A DNA stretch of 64,000 bases from Mimachlamys varia (lineage: Eukaryota; Mollusca; Bivalvia; Pectinida; Pectinidae): NCBI GenBank assembly GCA_947623455.1, contig OX392527.1, forward strand, positions 3,530,001 to 3,594,000. Reading direction: 5' to 3'. How positions within the stretch are numbered: the first letter of the stretch is position 1; each line of letters starts with the position of its first letter. The notes beneath the pieces are model-generated. The model was not told the origin of the DNA, did no database searches, and saw nothing but the letters and a program-made list of their open reading frames with translations. Shown here in pieces: positions 10,557 through 21,834 of the stretch. Both the position numbers and the translations under genes were made by a program.

Positions 10557-13500
10557 AGCCCAGGTACTTGGAACTGCAGTAGAGCAGGGGCAACAGAGTA
10601 TAGTGGATAAAGATGTTGAAACATCTGTTGGTAAAACTTCGATTAGACTAGGCAGTGTACAATCTGTAGAAACCTGTCTGTACGTCAAGTTAAGAACCCA
10701 GGAAGGTGGTTGTAATGTCTTAGTGGATACAGGGTCGCCAGTCTCAATTATGTCCCAGGTCAAATTTGGTGAATTAGGGTTTAGTTCTGCGGTGTTGACA
10801 AAGTATGATGTAAATCTTGTGTCAGCAGACGGAAAAAGGTTGACGGTAAAGGGTCAGGCCACCATAGAGTTTCAGGTGGGGCATTTGTCCTTTCAACAAA
10901 CCTTTGTTGTAGCAGAGTTAGAGGGTTTGGATGGGATATTGGGTATAGACTTCCTTAATAAGTATGATGGTAGTATCCAGGTTAGAAGACAGACTTTGAA
11001 AACCAGCCAAGGGAAAGTTAAGTTAATCAAGCTTAAAACCTACAGTTGTTCTCATATCCGGATTGGAGGTAGAGTTAAGGTCCCTGCACAGTCAGAAAAA
11101 TTTCTAGTATGTCAAGCCGACCGTCCGTTGTTAAGTAATGAAGGTCTTGTGGAACCAACAAAGCAGAGTAGAAATAAAGGTATTTTGGTTGCCAAATGTT
11201 TAGTGAAACCCCAGTCACCTAGCATAATAGTTTCAGTAGTAAATCTGGGAGAGAAAGATGTCTATCTAGAATCAAGAACAGTTGTGGGTAGGATACAGGC
11301 AGTAACCAACGTCTTGGAAGTAGATGTTAAGGACACCAAGGGAGGGACGGAAAGTGAGCTTTCTGAGATAAGCGGGTTGGCCAATAAAAAGTTAGGTAGC
11401 AGGTCTGCTGAGGTCATTTCCGGTAACAGCAGTGACGGGGAGGGGCTTCCAGAGCATTTACAACCCCTGTTAGATAATTGTTCTGACCAACTCACCAGTA
11501 CTCAGAGAGGGAAAGTATCAAATCTGTTAAAAGAATTTACAGATGTGTTTGTTAATGAGAAAGGTGTTTTTGGTCAAACTAACCGTGTTACCCATAGAAT
11601 AGACACAGGCACTGCACATCCAGTAAAAATACCTGCCCGTAGAGTGAACCCTGCTAGGAAACAGCTTATAGAGCAGGAGGTAGAGAAAATGCTTGAACAA
11701 AATGTCATAGAAGCAAGTGAGAGTAGTTGGTCTTCTCCTGTATGTCTAGTAACAAAACGAGACGGGTCCTGTCGATTTTGTGTAGATTTTCGTCGTCTTA
11801 ACACCCTCACTCGTAAGGATGCATATCCTCTTCCTAGAACCGATGATGTTCTGGAGAGTTTAAATGGGGCTAAGTGGTTCAGTACATTAGATCTTGCTAG
11901 CGGTTATTGGCAGGTAAAAATGGATAAAGCAGACAAGGAAAAAACAGCTTTTTCAACTCATTTAGGCTTATACCATTTTAACGTAATGCCATTCGGGCTA
12001 TGTAATGCCCCTGCTACGTTTGAAAGATTAATGGATAAGGTGCTAGGAGGTCCACTTAAATGGAAGAAATGTCTATGCTATCTAGATGATGTAGTCTGTT
12101 TTGGCGATGATTTTGACAGTGCTTTAGCAAGTCTCAAGTTAGTTTTCACCCAGTTTAGGTCAGCTAATCTTAAACTTAAACCCAAAAAGTGTGTACTATT
12201 CCGTACAGAGGTGACATTTCTGGGGCATAGAGTTTCGCAAAACGGGGTGAGTTGTGATCCAGAGAAAACCAAGGTTATAGAGTGTTGGCCCCGTCCGGAG
12301 AGTAAAGGTGAAGTTCGAAGTTTCCTAGGTTTGATAGGTTACTATCGTAGGTTTGTCCCTGATTTTTCTGAAATAGCTGCTCCTTTGACAAGGCTTACTA
12401 GGAAAAGGGTAGAATTTACATGGGACGAAAGTTGTGAGACCTCATTTAAAACTCTGAAGCAGAAGTTAATAGAGGCACCTGTTCTCGCATTCCCAGACAG
12501 TAAAGGATCATTTATCCTTGACTGTGATGCAAGCTCGTTTGGAATAGGGGGTGTGTTGAGTCAGGAAATAGCTGGAGAAGAAAAAGTAATCGCTTATGCC
12601 AGTAAAACTTTAAACCAAGCCCAACAAAATTATTGTACCACCAAACGTGAACTTCTGGCAGTTGTAACATTTATGCGGCAATTTCAGCATTACTTGTATG
12701 GCCAAAAGTTTGTCATTCGAACTGATCATGCCCCGTTAATTTGGCTGAAAAATTTCAAAAATGCAGAGGGTATGTTAGCACGCTGGCTAAGTGTGATCGA
12801 AACTTATGACTATGAAATCCAATATCGAGCAGGTACAAAGCACAGAAATGCTGACGCATTGTCAAGGCGTCCGTCCAGAAAGTGCGGGCGATCAGATTGT
12901 CCAGATTGTCATGAAATCATGGATTGTGAGCAATCTGATATAGAGCAGGGGAGACAACTCCTCGAATCCCAAGCAAACAGTGACTGTGAGCAGTCTACAC
13001 AGCCAGTATGCCCGATAGTGCAAGCCCCTGAAAATCAATGTAATTGGTTACCAGTATGGACTAGGGATGAAATGTTAGAGTTACAAACTAAGGATAGTGG
13101 AATAGGACCTATTTTAGAGTTAAAGAAAATATCAGACTCTGTACCAGAGGAAAGGGAGATTAGTCATCTTAATAGTGATGCAAAGAGTCTGTGGGCTCAG
13201 TGGGAAATGCTAGAGATAGAAAATGGGTTACTGTACCGTCAGAAAAAGTTGAGTGACCATGAGTTTCTGTTTCAATTAGTAGCTCCTCTAGAGATTAGGG
13301 ATACAATTTTTGAGCATTTGCATACAAATCGCACTGCAGGCCATTTTGGGCGAGATAGAACTGTAGAAAGTGTAAGCCGTAGATTCTACTGGCCGGGTAT
13401 GACAGACACTATAGCTAGATGGTGTAAATCATGCGACCTCTGTGCTAGGTGTAAACCAGGTCCTGGTCGGGGTAGATCTGCGTTGAGACAGTTTAAGGTT

Positions 13501-14556
13501 CGAAGTACCATGCAGTGTGCCGCTGTAGACATTGTGGGTCCCTTACCTAGGAGTAGAAATGGGAATGAGTACATCATTGTATTTGGTGAATACTATACAA
13601 AGTGGAAAGAAGCATTTGCAGTCCCAAACCATCAAGCCCTCACTGTTGCCGATAAATTGGTAACAGAAGTGTTTTCTAGACTAGGTTGTCCATTACAACT
13701 TCATAGTGACATGGGTCGCGAGTTTGAAAGCGACTTGTTTTCTGAGGTGTGTAGATTGTTAGACATCAAAAAGAGTCGAACAACCCCATATAGGCCATGT
13801 TCAAACGGTTTAGTTGAAAGATTCAACCGTACTCTAAAACAAATGTTGTCAATGTATGCACAGGAAGAAAAGTTAGATTGGGATGATCATCTTCCCTACA
13901 TTTTGATGGCATACAGGGCCAGTGAGCACAAAAGTACTGGTTGTACACCCAATCTAATGATGTTGGGTCGTGAGGTAGATTGCCCATTAGATCTCATGGT
14001 AGGTGGGGCGCCAGGGTCACAAACAGACTTGTGTACACTAGAGTACGTTGAATGGTTGCGAACAACCATGCAAGAGACTTTTGTGTATGCTAACAAACAC
14101 CTAGATACAGCTGCCAAATCCCAGAAACAAACATATGACCGAAAATTAAAATCAAGGGAGTTTGTAATAGGCACATGGGTGTGGCGCTGGTATCCTCCAA
14201 AGGCAGGTCAGAAACTAGAGTTAGGTTGGACGGGTCCATTCTTAGTTGTAGGGAAACTCTCCGCTTTGACCTACAAAATACAGAAAGATAGTCGTACAGC
14301 AGCTATAAGTGTACATGTGGACCATTTGAAGCCTTATGAAGGCTCAAACCCCCCACATAACTGGTTGGAGCCACATGTGGTGGATCCGGTTCCTCTGGAG
14401 ACGTCTGAAGGCCATCACTCTAGTGAGGGGGAAGACAACCCCTTGAGTGATTCGTCTTCAGACGAACCGGATATAATCCCACCTCAGTTGTTCAAATCAC
14501 CTGTAAAAACTAGAACAGGGAGAATAATAAAACCTCGAGAAAGGTTCTCCCCATAG
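10525..14556 (+). CDS. pol: Pol polyprotein: protease, reverse transcriptase, RNase H, integrase
   Basis: The open frame runs from the frameshift site to TAG 14554-14556 and has no natural ATG near its start, which fits Gag-Pol fusion by -1 slippage. Domains in order: aspartic protease VDTGSPVS (about 10722) with ILGIDFL; RT with FSTLDLASGYWQV, MPFGLCNAPATF and the catalytic YLDD at 12078-12089; RNase H with DCDASSFGIGGVLSQ and HRNADALSRRP; integrase HHCC zinc finger (about 13315-13450) and a D,D35E triad at codons 13528, 13708 and 13816; then a GPF module (14233). All catalytic residues are present and no stop interrupts the frame. The C-terminal 80 residues are acidic and Ser-rich; no chromodomain was recognised. 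Confidence 0.95.
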   Translation: MGGVEVKPKTSAQVLGTAVEQGQQSIVDKDVETSVGKTSIRLGSVQSVETCLYVKLRTQEGGCNVLVDTGSPVSIMSQVKFGELGFSSAVLTKYDVNLVSADGKRLTVKGQATIEFQVGHLSFQQTFVVAELEGLDGILGIDFLNKYDGSIQVRRQTLKTSQGKVKLIKLKTYSCSHIRIGGRVKVPAQSEKFLVCQADRPLLSNEGLVEPTKQSRNKGILVAKCLVKPQSPSIIVSVVNLGEKDVYLESRTVVGRIQAVTNVLEVDVKDTKGGTESELSEISGLANKKLGSRSAEVISGNSSDGEGLPEHLQPLLDNCSDQLTSTQRGKVSNLLKEFTDVFVNEKGVFGQTNRVTHRIDTGTAHPVKIPARRVNPARKQLIEQEVEKMLEQNVIEASESSWSSPVCLVTKRDGSCRFCVDFRRLNTLTRKDAYPLPRTDDVLESLNGAKWFSTLDLASGYWQVKMDKADKEKTAFSTHLGLYHFNVMPFGLCNAPATFERLMDKVLGGPLKWKKCLCYLDDVVCFGDDFDSALASLKLVFTQFRSANLKLKPKKCVLFRTEVTFLGHRVSQNGVSCDPEKTKVIECWPRPESKGEVRSFLGLIGYYRRFVPDFSEIAAPLTRLTRKRVEFTWDESCETSFKTLKQKLIEAPVLAFPDSKGSFILDCDASSFGIGGVLSQEIAGEEKVIAYASKTLNQAQQNYCTTKRELLAVVTFMRQFQHYLYGQKFVIRTDHAPLIWLKNFKNAEGMLARWLSVIETYDYEIQYRAGTKHRNADALSRRPSRKCGRSDCPDCHEIMDCEQSDIEQGRQLLESQANSDCEQSTQPVCPIVQAPENQCNWLPVWTRDEMLELQTKDSGIGPILELKKISDSVPEEREISHLNSDAKSLWAQWEMLEIENGLLYRQKKLSDHEFLFQLVAPLEIRDTIFEHLHTNRTAGHFGRDRTVESVSRRFYWPGMTDTIARWCKSCDLCARCKPGPGRGRSALRQFKVRSTMQCAAVDIVGPLPRSRNGNEYIIVFGEYYTKWKEAFAVPNHQALTVADKLVTEVFSRLGCPLQLHSDMGREFESDLFSEVCRLLDIKKSRTTPYRPCSNGLVERFNRTLKQMLSMYAQEEKLDWDDHLPYILMAYRASEHKSTGCTPNLMMLGREVDCPLDLMVGGAPGSQTDLCTLEYVEWLRTTMQETFVYANKHLDTAAKSQKQTYDRKLKSREFVIGTWVWRWYPPKAGQKLELGWTGPFLVVGKLSALTYKIQKDSRTAAISVHVDHLKPYEGSNPPHNWLEPHVVDPVPLETSEGHHSSEGEDNPLSDSSSDEPDIIPPQLFKSPVKTRTGRIIKPRERFSP

Positions 14557-15357
14557 TTTTATGAAAATAAGCATGTCAATAGGTGCATGACCTGTATTTT
14601 TTACATTTTATACTTCTTTTAAGTAGGTTTTAGATATTCTATAATGGTGAGATTTTGTCACAAAATAGAGGCAAATATTCTATTCAAGAATGAAAGTAAC
14701 CTTGACCCTGAAACCACCATTTCTTCGGCCGAAGTCTCGTGTATATATAATAAAGGTTAGTACCGTTTTCCGTGTTTGGCTGATGAAAATCTGCCTTGTT
14801 TTTGTGTATAATTCATTCAATAATTGGAAAAGTTCCACTTGTTGCATGTAGATAGTAATGTGTGAATATTTTATTTTTGAGCTCAATTATTTTTCTTGGG
14901 AAAAATTATTCTAAAGCTTGAAAGAATTTGCAGGTTGAGGGAAAACAAAATAAAAAAAAAAAAAGATATAAAAATATTTGTAACTGGTATAGCCTTGAAA
15001 ATTATACTTCAAGAGGAAATTCAGTTGTTTTTTTTAATTTTTAATTTATTTTGATTTGTTGTAAAGCCAGAATTTTAGTTTAGAAAATGTAGATTTTTTT
15101 TTTAGGGGGAAGGAGGTATTTAAGTGGTCAGTGTAAATAGGGTTATTGGGCACTTACAGTACTTGAGTGTAGGGGAATAATATTTTTTTTAATAAGTAGT
15201 GGGGTATATTTAGTGGTTATGTATTGAGATCAATACAGGCTATGCTAGTGAGGGTTGGGTATAGATGAATAGGATGTGGAGGAACTATGATTAGTTTCTT
15301 GTTTTTTTTTTTGTTTCAGAAATTTATTTAGAAAGAAAGTTATCTAGCCATCTAACC
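14557..15357 (+). other. AT-rich spacer between pol and ORF3 with splice acceptor
   Basis: No gene is seen. It contains long A and T runs (about 14948-14964 and 15091-15103). A textbook 3' splice site ends at AG 15318-15319, with a tract of some 14 T before it, 38 nt before the ORF3 ATG. Confidence 0.6.
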
Positions 15358-15789
15358 ATGTCAGACCCAGATTTCCTGAGTCTGGTGGCAGACGCGAAAG
15401 AGTTGGAAGAGTTTAGGACTCTGGAGAGGCCCCTTTGGCCGGCGGCTGGGATGGTGTGCCCGGTGGAGGGGTGTGGGCCCCAACACTACCGCCGGCTGGG
15501 GGGGTACCTCCGGCACTGGAGCCGCCTGCACTCGCCCTCCGTAAGGCTGCATGAATGCAGCCGCTGCGGAGAGCGAGCCCGGAATCACCAGAGGGGGATG
15601 AGGCACCTGGCCACCCATCACCAGGGGATGGGAGGGTTGAGGGTGGTGGTGGTCCCCAACCGGGAGTATCGTTCCCCCGGGGACACCCTGCCACCCCGCC
15701 CTGGGAACTTGGCTGAGCGGGGGGAACAGGAGGCCCGGAACCAGGTGGTGGAGGAGGCGGCCAAGGACCTCGACACCTTGGACTTGTGA
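15358..15789 (+). CDS. ORF3: two-finger C2H2 zinc-finger protein carried by the LTR element
   Basis: 143-residue ORF with a good start context (aaccATGtc), inside the element between pol and the 3' LTR. The first finger is CPVEGC, 13 residues, then H-WSRL-H (about residues 34-58). The second is CSRC, 12 residues, then H-LAT-H (about 67-86). Then come a basic/Pro-rich stretch and an acidic Glu/Asp C-terminus. It is strikingly GC-rich next to its AT-rich flanks, which suggests a separate origin. There is no signal peptide or membrane segment, so it is not an envelope protein. A strong acceptor upstream (15318-15319) and a GTGAGT in the LTR leader (7753) suggest a spliced subgenomic mRNA. Function unknown; nucleic-acid binding, perhaps regulatory or nucleocapsid-like, is inference. 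Confidence 0.75.
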   Translation: MSDPDFLSLVADAKELEEFRTLERPLWPAAGMVCPVEGCGPQHYRRLGGYLRHWSRLHSPSVRLHECSRCGERARNHQRGMRHLATHHQGMGGLRVVVVPNREYRSPGDTLPPRPGNLAERGEQEARNQVVEEAAKDLDTLDL

Positions 15790-16152
15790 GGGGTGTGCGC
15801 CCCTAGCCTATCATACTGTTGTGAGACATTGGACAATTTTTTTTTATTTTAGGTTCGCGTTCGCGCAAATAATATAATTTTATTTTATTCTCATTTATGT
15901 ATCTTTTCGTTTGCAGGTAACGCGTTCGCGGTTTTAAATAGTATAAGAAAAAAAATACTCTGTCCATTATTAGGCAAAATATTTGTATTGATTGGAATAT
16001 GTACTTTGTTGACATATATAACTTTCCTAGGTAAGGTGTAATACCTTAGCCAGTATTGTTTGATAGGAGATAGTAGTAAGGAAACTTATTGGCAGGAATT
16101 GGACAAAGTGAATTGTTAGAAGAAAATTACTTTGATCTTCTGGTGGGAGGTA
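15790..16152 (+). other. 3' untranslated spacer with purine-rich tract before 3' LTR
   Basis: AT-rich and without a gene. GGTGGGAGG (16142-16150) sits two bases before the 3' LTR and is the likely polypurine tract priming plus-strand DNA. A short GC-rich motif pair (ggttcgcgttcgcgc near 15852 and aacgcgttcgcgg near 15919) flanks an AT-rich segment. Confidence 0.6.
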
Positions 16153-17804
16153 TGTGGTATAGACGGTTTTTCTGTCGTACGTGACTTGGCCAGTAATGCG
16201 GTAATACTATCGTGTTGGGTATTGACAGGCGACCCTGTAGTGGTTTTGGCTCTTACTAGGTGTACGTACCCTTAGTCGCAAGTTAGCAGTACTCTGGGGG
16301 GTTCAGCCTAGGGTTTACGAGGGGACATCGTGTCGGTATTGACTTTTGTCTGCTTCGGGTTGTTTATATCGGCCATCTTGTGAGGTGAGCCGATGGCAGT
16401 CGTTATACGCGCTGTGATTGGTCGAAGACTTCAGTGGCGGAGCCAGTCACTGAGTCTTTTAGTTACTCTCGGATTCAATCCGGGTGGGTTCACTGGGGTC
16501 ATGAGGTTAGGGCTATATAAGTCGCGTACACGTGCGTTTCAGTGCCTTTCCTTTGCCGGAGATTTGGTGAGTTTCAGGGGTCGTTAGACGGGTGAATTAA
16601 CTTAGGCATTTACGCTTCGAAAACGAGGTGTTAGCGATATGTTAGTTTAAGATTGTTAGCGTTAGGGGACGTTCTGAAAACAGGATGACTTAGAAATAGT
16701 TAGGAATAGTTACGTTCTGAAAACAGAGCGACTATGCATGGTTAGGAATAGTTACGTTCTGAAAACAGAGCGACTATGCATGGTTAGGTGTAGCTGACAC
16801 TCTGAAAACAGAGCTGCTTATGCATGGTTAGGGGTATTAGATAGCTTACACTCTGAAAACAGAGCGGCGCTTTGCATGTTTACGTCTATTTAGATAGCTT
16901 TGCGCTCTGAAAACAGAGCGGCTTATATGCATGTTTAAGATCTGTTAGGGTACACTTTGAAACCAGAGTGGCTTTAGAATGAAGGGGCTATCGTAGACAC
17001 GTGCGCTTCGGAAACGAGGCTGCGGCGGTAATGCATGCTTAGGCCAACATAGGGAGTGTAGTATTGAAGCTCTGAAAACGGAAGCTGTCTGTTATTTATA
17101 ATCATGTAATAAGTCCAATGCTGTAGTTTTAGAGAGCACAGAGTGGGGATTTTACTTGCTATACCAGTGACTAGCTATATCCTGAGGTGTGTTATGTTTA
17201 GTTTATCAAGATAATATGGACCCCATAGGTAATGTTTAATATGTAGGTTTCTGTGGGAAGGGGTTGGAAGTTTCGCCCATCTCGGAGGCTGAAAGTTAAG
17301 TCTATCTGTAGTGTTTAATAGTTAGGCGAGACCGATATGAGTATCTGGTCAGTTTGCTAGGCATTAATTAACCTGGACATAGGGTCACAGGAGTTATATA
17401 GGGAACAGTTAAACAATGTCTTTCATCTAGTCATTCACAGTCATGTAGGCATTCGGTTTTGGTTCGGTTCATCTTCAGTTTACCTTTGTTATCCGTTATA
17501 TTTAGTTAGATTTTTCTACTGGCTTTACACCGTATGATATTGTTTTCCTTTGTTAAATTATTATTCGTTAACCAATGATCTCGTTGTTGAATAAATTAGA
17601 GAAACTTTATTCTGGTGTTGTTGTGGGTCTTTCCTAACACTTCGACTAATCTAAGGGAAAAGAACTGGCAGGTGGGTTTGGGAGTTGACTGTTGGCCACT
17701 GTTTTTCATGTCACGGGTCTGGTACATTTGTACCCAATTTAAAAGTACACAACGCGAAGTCAATTGTGGTGGCAAACTCTCATCTCCTGACCCCTCCTAC
17801 TACA
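16153..17804 (+). repeat. 3' LTR (1652 bp)
   Basis: Same length as the 5' LTR at a constant offset of 8814, and no differences were noticed. It ends in TACTACA followed by the duplicated host TACC. It carries the same promoter, hairpin array and poly(A) signal. Confidence 0.95.
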
Positions 17805-18300
17805 TACCAAACTGCTTACCTCGATAATTACTTAAATTATGACCATCACTGGCAGTTTATTCCTAAGCTATACGATAAACGTGACGATTTTTATCCTTCC
17901 CCTTTCTTGATAGTAACATGTCGCAGTTGATCAGTCAATCTAGGTTTGCTCAGAATATCAATATTTTCGTGATAGATGTCTGCTGCTAACGAACAAAATC
18001 TTCCGGTGCAGGGATTTGAGAAATGCAGGTTGACTAAGAATATGAACAAGTTGTATGCTCACCATCTTGGTCTCATTGAAAAAATATTCTGTATCCTTGT
18101 TTGATGTGAGGATGGGCATTTCTGAATTTGATCATTAGTTTGTCTACTTGTTGTGATTGAGAATGATGCCTCTGTTTTAACTTTGAGGCTATGGAATTCT
18201 TTAAAATGTGACCTAGATTTAGACGCTTACTCTTCCAGAAAACCCTTGTTTGAGTTATGCAATACTGCGAAGCGAAAGTTGATTTTCTCATAAAAATGTG
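17805..18300 (+). pseudogene. Penelope-like element, C-terminal half downstream of the LTR insertion
   Basis: Immediately after the target duplication the PLE coding resumes: AYLDN, then [10 protein letters not shown] (about 17860), a SQLISQSRFAQ block (about 17922, matching the family's SQLI.YARAC), then GFEKCRLTKNMNKLY (about 18013) and HLGLIEK. Stops and frameshifts are present. The order matches the copies at 56.75-57.03 and 57.89-58.10 kb. Confidence 0.7.
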
Positions 18301-19555
18301 TAAATGTATTATTAGTTTGCTATTGCATTTGCAAATTTAGTCACAAACAAAATTTACCAGCTTAAATTATAGCTGTGCGCCTTAATGAGGTAGCACATTT
18401 TATGTTGTAGGTGCTACCATATAGGTAAATAAATGTACATCAGTGACATTGTGACAGCTTGGTGATATACATGTATGGTATTGTCTCTGAATATAAATAG
18501 CACCCCCCCTCCCCACCTCCATGCTTATTTAGAAAAAAAACATATGTTGCTCTGGGTTATGTACACTCCTATTCTCGATTTGATTCATGATTTTTGCCCC
18601 ATTTTCTCTGTTTTTTATTTCATAATTTGATTCAACTTCGATACACCTACAATATATATGTATATCACCACAAAACATTCTATCTTAGTTGATTTTTATT
18701 CCAATACATTTATTTAAGTTTGACAAATTTGAAGAAATGAATCGAACAGTGTGTAGCTCCCTTCAGGTAAATGTATACTTTTGAGGCTTATCTGAAAAAA
18801 CCCCTCTGAATTCGTCTGTTAGAGAAGCTTGTATGTTAATATTAGGTAAATGAAGTTTTACAATTGCAAAATGAAAGTTTAAGTTTGGTATCAGGTGACC
18901 ATAGTTGTTTTGAGATGGATGACCAGATTGAAATCAGTGAATACTTGAGATACAATTAGATTAATGAGACATGTACCGTAAACAGCTTAAATTATATTGG
19001 TATACTTATTCCTACCTTAGCGTATAAAATAAGTACATTACTTAATCGATTATTTTGTTATTCAGAGGCAATACATTTTCAATGTCTACCTGTCATGGCC
19101 GATTAAACCATCAAGGATGTACAAACATATATGTACGTGTATGGTCGCTTGTGCAATTACTGTGCTGTTTGCGTATATCATGCCCATACTCCACCATGAC
19201 AAAAAAAAATTCAACTACATTATCAGGTAGATAATAATGTGGCGAGAGGCTGGGGGCCCACTGCTGCCTTTCAGCGACTATACTTAGCCTGGCTAGCCAA
19301 ACTGTGATAAAATACTCCACACATTCAACACTTACAAACTGATATCTCTTAAAAATGACATTTATTTCTCAAAATAATTTACAATATTTAAAATATTAAA
19401 GAATATTAGCATGAAAACGTTAAAAGCTGAAAGTATATCTGATAATGTTAAAACCCATGAATATTTAATCAAAGAAAACATAATGACATCAATATATTAT
19501 TCCCTCGAATAACATTAAATATTACTTAGTACAAGATTAGCATGTTCGCCTGAAT
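18301..19555. other. Intergenic, no feature recognised
   Basis: AT-rich single-copy-looking DNA without coding potential. A C-rich run (about 18505) and A-runs are the only local oddities. Confidence 0.4.
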
Positions 19556-20760
19556 GTTACCTTGAACAATATGTACCTGTAATGTTAACTTGTATATCAT
19601 GAAAAATGTAATATTACCTTGTACAACATGTATTCATATAAAGTTACCTTCTACAGCATGCGTACATGTAACGTTGCACTGTATTATAACATGTATAAAT
19701 GTAATGCTACATTGTGGAACATGTTTAGATGTAATGCTACATTGTACAGCATGAATAGATGTAATGCTACATTGTGTAACATGTATAAATGTAATGATAC
19801 ATTGTGTAACATGTTTAGATGTAATGATACATTGTAAAACATGTATAAATGTAATGCTACATTGTACAACATGTATAAATATAATGATACATTGTGTAAC
19901 ATGTTTAGATGTAATGCTACATTGTAAAACATGTATAAATGTAATGCTACATTGTATAACAAGTATAAATGTAATGCTACATTATGAACATGTATAAATG
20001 TAATGCTACTTTGTACAACATGTATAAATGTAATGGTACATTGTTTAACATGTTTAAATGTAATGCTACATTGTACAACATGCATAACATGTAATGCTAC
20101 ATTGTATTACATGTAAAAATGTAATGCTACATTGTGAACATGTATACATGAAATGCTACACTGTACAACATGTATAAATGCAATGCTACATTGCATAACA
20201 TGTATAAATGTAATGCTACATTATACAACAAGTATAAATGTAATGCTACATTATAACGTGTATAAATGTAATGCTACATTGCACAACATGTATAAATGTA
20301 AAGCTACATTGTGAACATGTATAAATGTAATGCTACATTGTACAACATGTATAAATGTAATGCTACATTGTACAACATGTATCAATGTAATGCTTCATTG
20401 TGTTACATTCTATTAATGTAATGGTACATTGTTTAACATGTATAAATGTAATGCTACATTGTGTAACATGTATAAATGTAATGCTACATTGTGCAACATG
20501 TATCAATGTAATGTTACATTGTTCAACATGTATACATGTAATGCTACATTGTACAACATGTTTAGATGTAATGCTACATTGTACAACATGTATCCATGCA
20601 ATGCCACCTTATACGAATATACATATAATACTTACGTGTACGAAAATAATGTAACTTTACCTTGTACAAATATCCATGTAATGTTACCTTGTACAAAAAT
20701 AATGTAATGTTACCTTGTACAACACGTATAAGTATTGTTATCTTGTACATCTGTACACTA
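19556..20760. repeat. Minisatellite, about 30-bp unit, roughly 35 copies
   Basis: The unit is like 'aacatgtataaatgtaatg' plus 'ctacattgtac', with variants (tttagatg for tataaatg; gtgtaac, gtaaaac or gtacaac). It is most regular at 19680-20590 and decays at both ends. Each unit holds ATGTA-ATGC-TACAT, a 5-bp-arm inverted repeat. Long ORFs on both strands are by-products of the period and are not genes. It may lie within a long tolloid 3'UTR; the nearest TTTATT (minus-strand AATAAA) is about 19361. Confidence 0.9.
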
Positions 20761-21834
20761 TTTAAATATGCTAAATAAGTATCAAACAGAAACAACTTAT
20801 ACCAATGTGATTACAGTACAAGAAATATTCATGGACTGTGATAGTTAATGCTAATATACTTGTACGTTTACTTGGTTTTGATAGATATATCCCAAAGTAT
20901 CGATAAACATGTTGTTGGTTCACACCAATAAGACCAGCCTGTAATGGCTGACTCAAGGTTCGTAACATTATTATTCTACGTCCTGTGTAACATAAACAGG
21001 AATACTAACAAAGCGTATATCATGTTCACTGGACTATGATATAAAGTAGAAGAAATGTTGTTTTGACATTCCATTTAAACAAAATACCAGTTAATAGATG
21101 AGTACAAAACCCCATACAGTGGTGTTCACTGAGATATATGGTAATAACTGAAATTGTCTGGGTATGCTACAAACAAAGCATTATCGTGACATCACCACAC
21201 ATACAAACAAAACATTAGTTTGATTGCAAAAAAAGTTAAATCGTGATCACTTCTAGCTCTAATATGATACAATAATTAATTTACATGAATATATGTTCCA
21301 GAAAATGTCGAGCGTTATGATACATCTAGTTTGATCTCCTACCCTTACACACTATAGAACACAACCATCACTGAAATACCAAGAATATATACAACTTATA
21401 AACAACGACACATTCAACAATACACTTTTTGATTATTGCATTTTTCTTTTCCATTTCTCCCTACGACACACAGACTATACAGAGATATGACTTCTTTAGC
21501 TCGCTTTATATCGAGGTAGAGAAGTGTTCTAGTGGTGGTGCTGAGCTTACACAAATCCCCTACTCTCTCCCTTCAATTTGTACACTTTCACCCACATTTT
21601 CTACATCTTAATTATTGCTTTGGACCCTGCTAACATAATGTTCTGCACACGAGGCGTTCAGTACCCTGTGGACGATTTGACAGTCTAGACTGGAGGAGGA
21701 CTGGCCAAACATCAGACAGAACCACGACTGAAGGAAGGTAGAGGGTGTGGGTGTCCCTTGTCTTAAACCTGCTGTGGACTGGCTCGGATCAGGTGGAACT
21801 CTATAGAATCCCTGGATACAAAGGCTGGGCCAGA
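20761..21834 (-). other. Flank or 3'UTR of the tolloid gene
   Basis: This directly follows the tolloid stop on the minus strand. No coding or repeat signal was recognised. No clear minus-strand AATAAA was seen close to the stop, so the 3'UTR end is not defined. Confidence 0.4.

Larger units (their letters stand above)
7339..17804 (+). mobile_element. Complete Ty3/Gypsy LTR retrotransposon with gag, pol and zinc-finger ORF3
   Basis: The element is 10,466 bp with direct LTRs of exactly 1652 bp each (7339-8990 and 16153-17804), both starting TGT and ending ACA. The host TACC is duplicated at 7335-7338 and 17805-17808. Between the LTRs lie a TGG-type primer-binding site (8995), gag (9068-10528), pol (-1 frame, to 14556), ORF3 (15358-15789) and a purine-rich tract (16142-16150). 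I saw no difference between the LTRs when comparing their lines, and all shared reading frames are the same length, so insertion is recent. Domain order PR-RT-RNaseH-IN marks Ty3/Gypsy. With intact gag and pol it may still be mobile. It sits inside an older PLE pseudogene. Confidence 0.95.

Noticed and set aside
15361..15694. Antisense ORFs opposite ORF3
   Set aside because: High GC lowers stop frequency; the plus-strand frame has zinc-finger signatures and a good start, the antisense frames have none.
15358..15789. ORF3 as an envelope protein
   Set aside because: No signal peptide, membrane span, furin site or fusion segment; it carries C2H2 fingers instead.
19684..20707. Several frames of 70-130 codons on both strands
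   Set aside because: 30-bp minisatellite artefacts.
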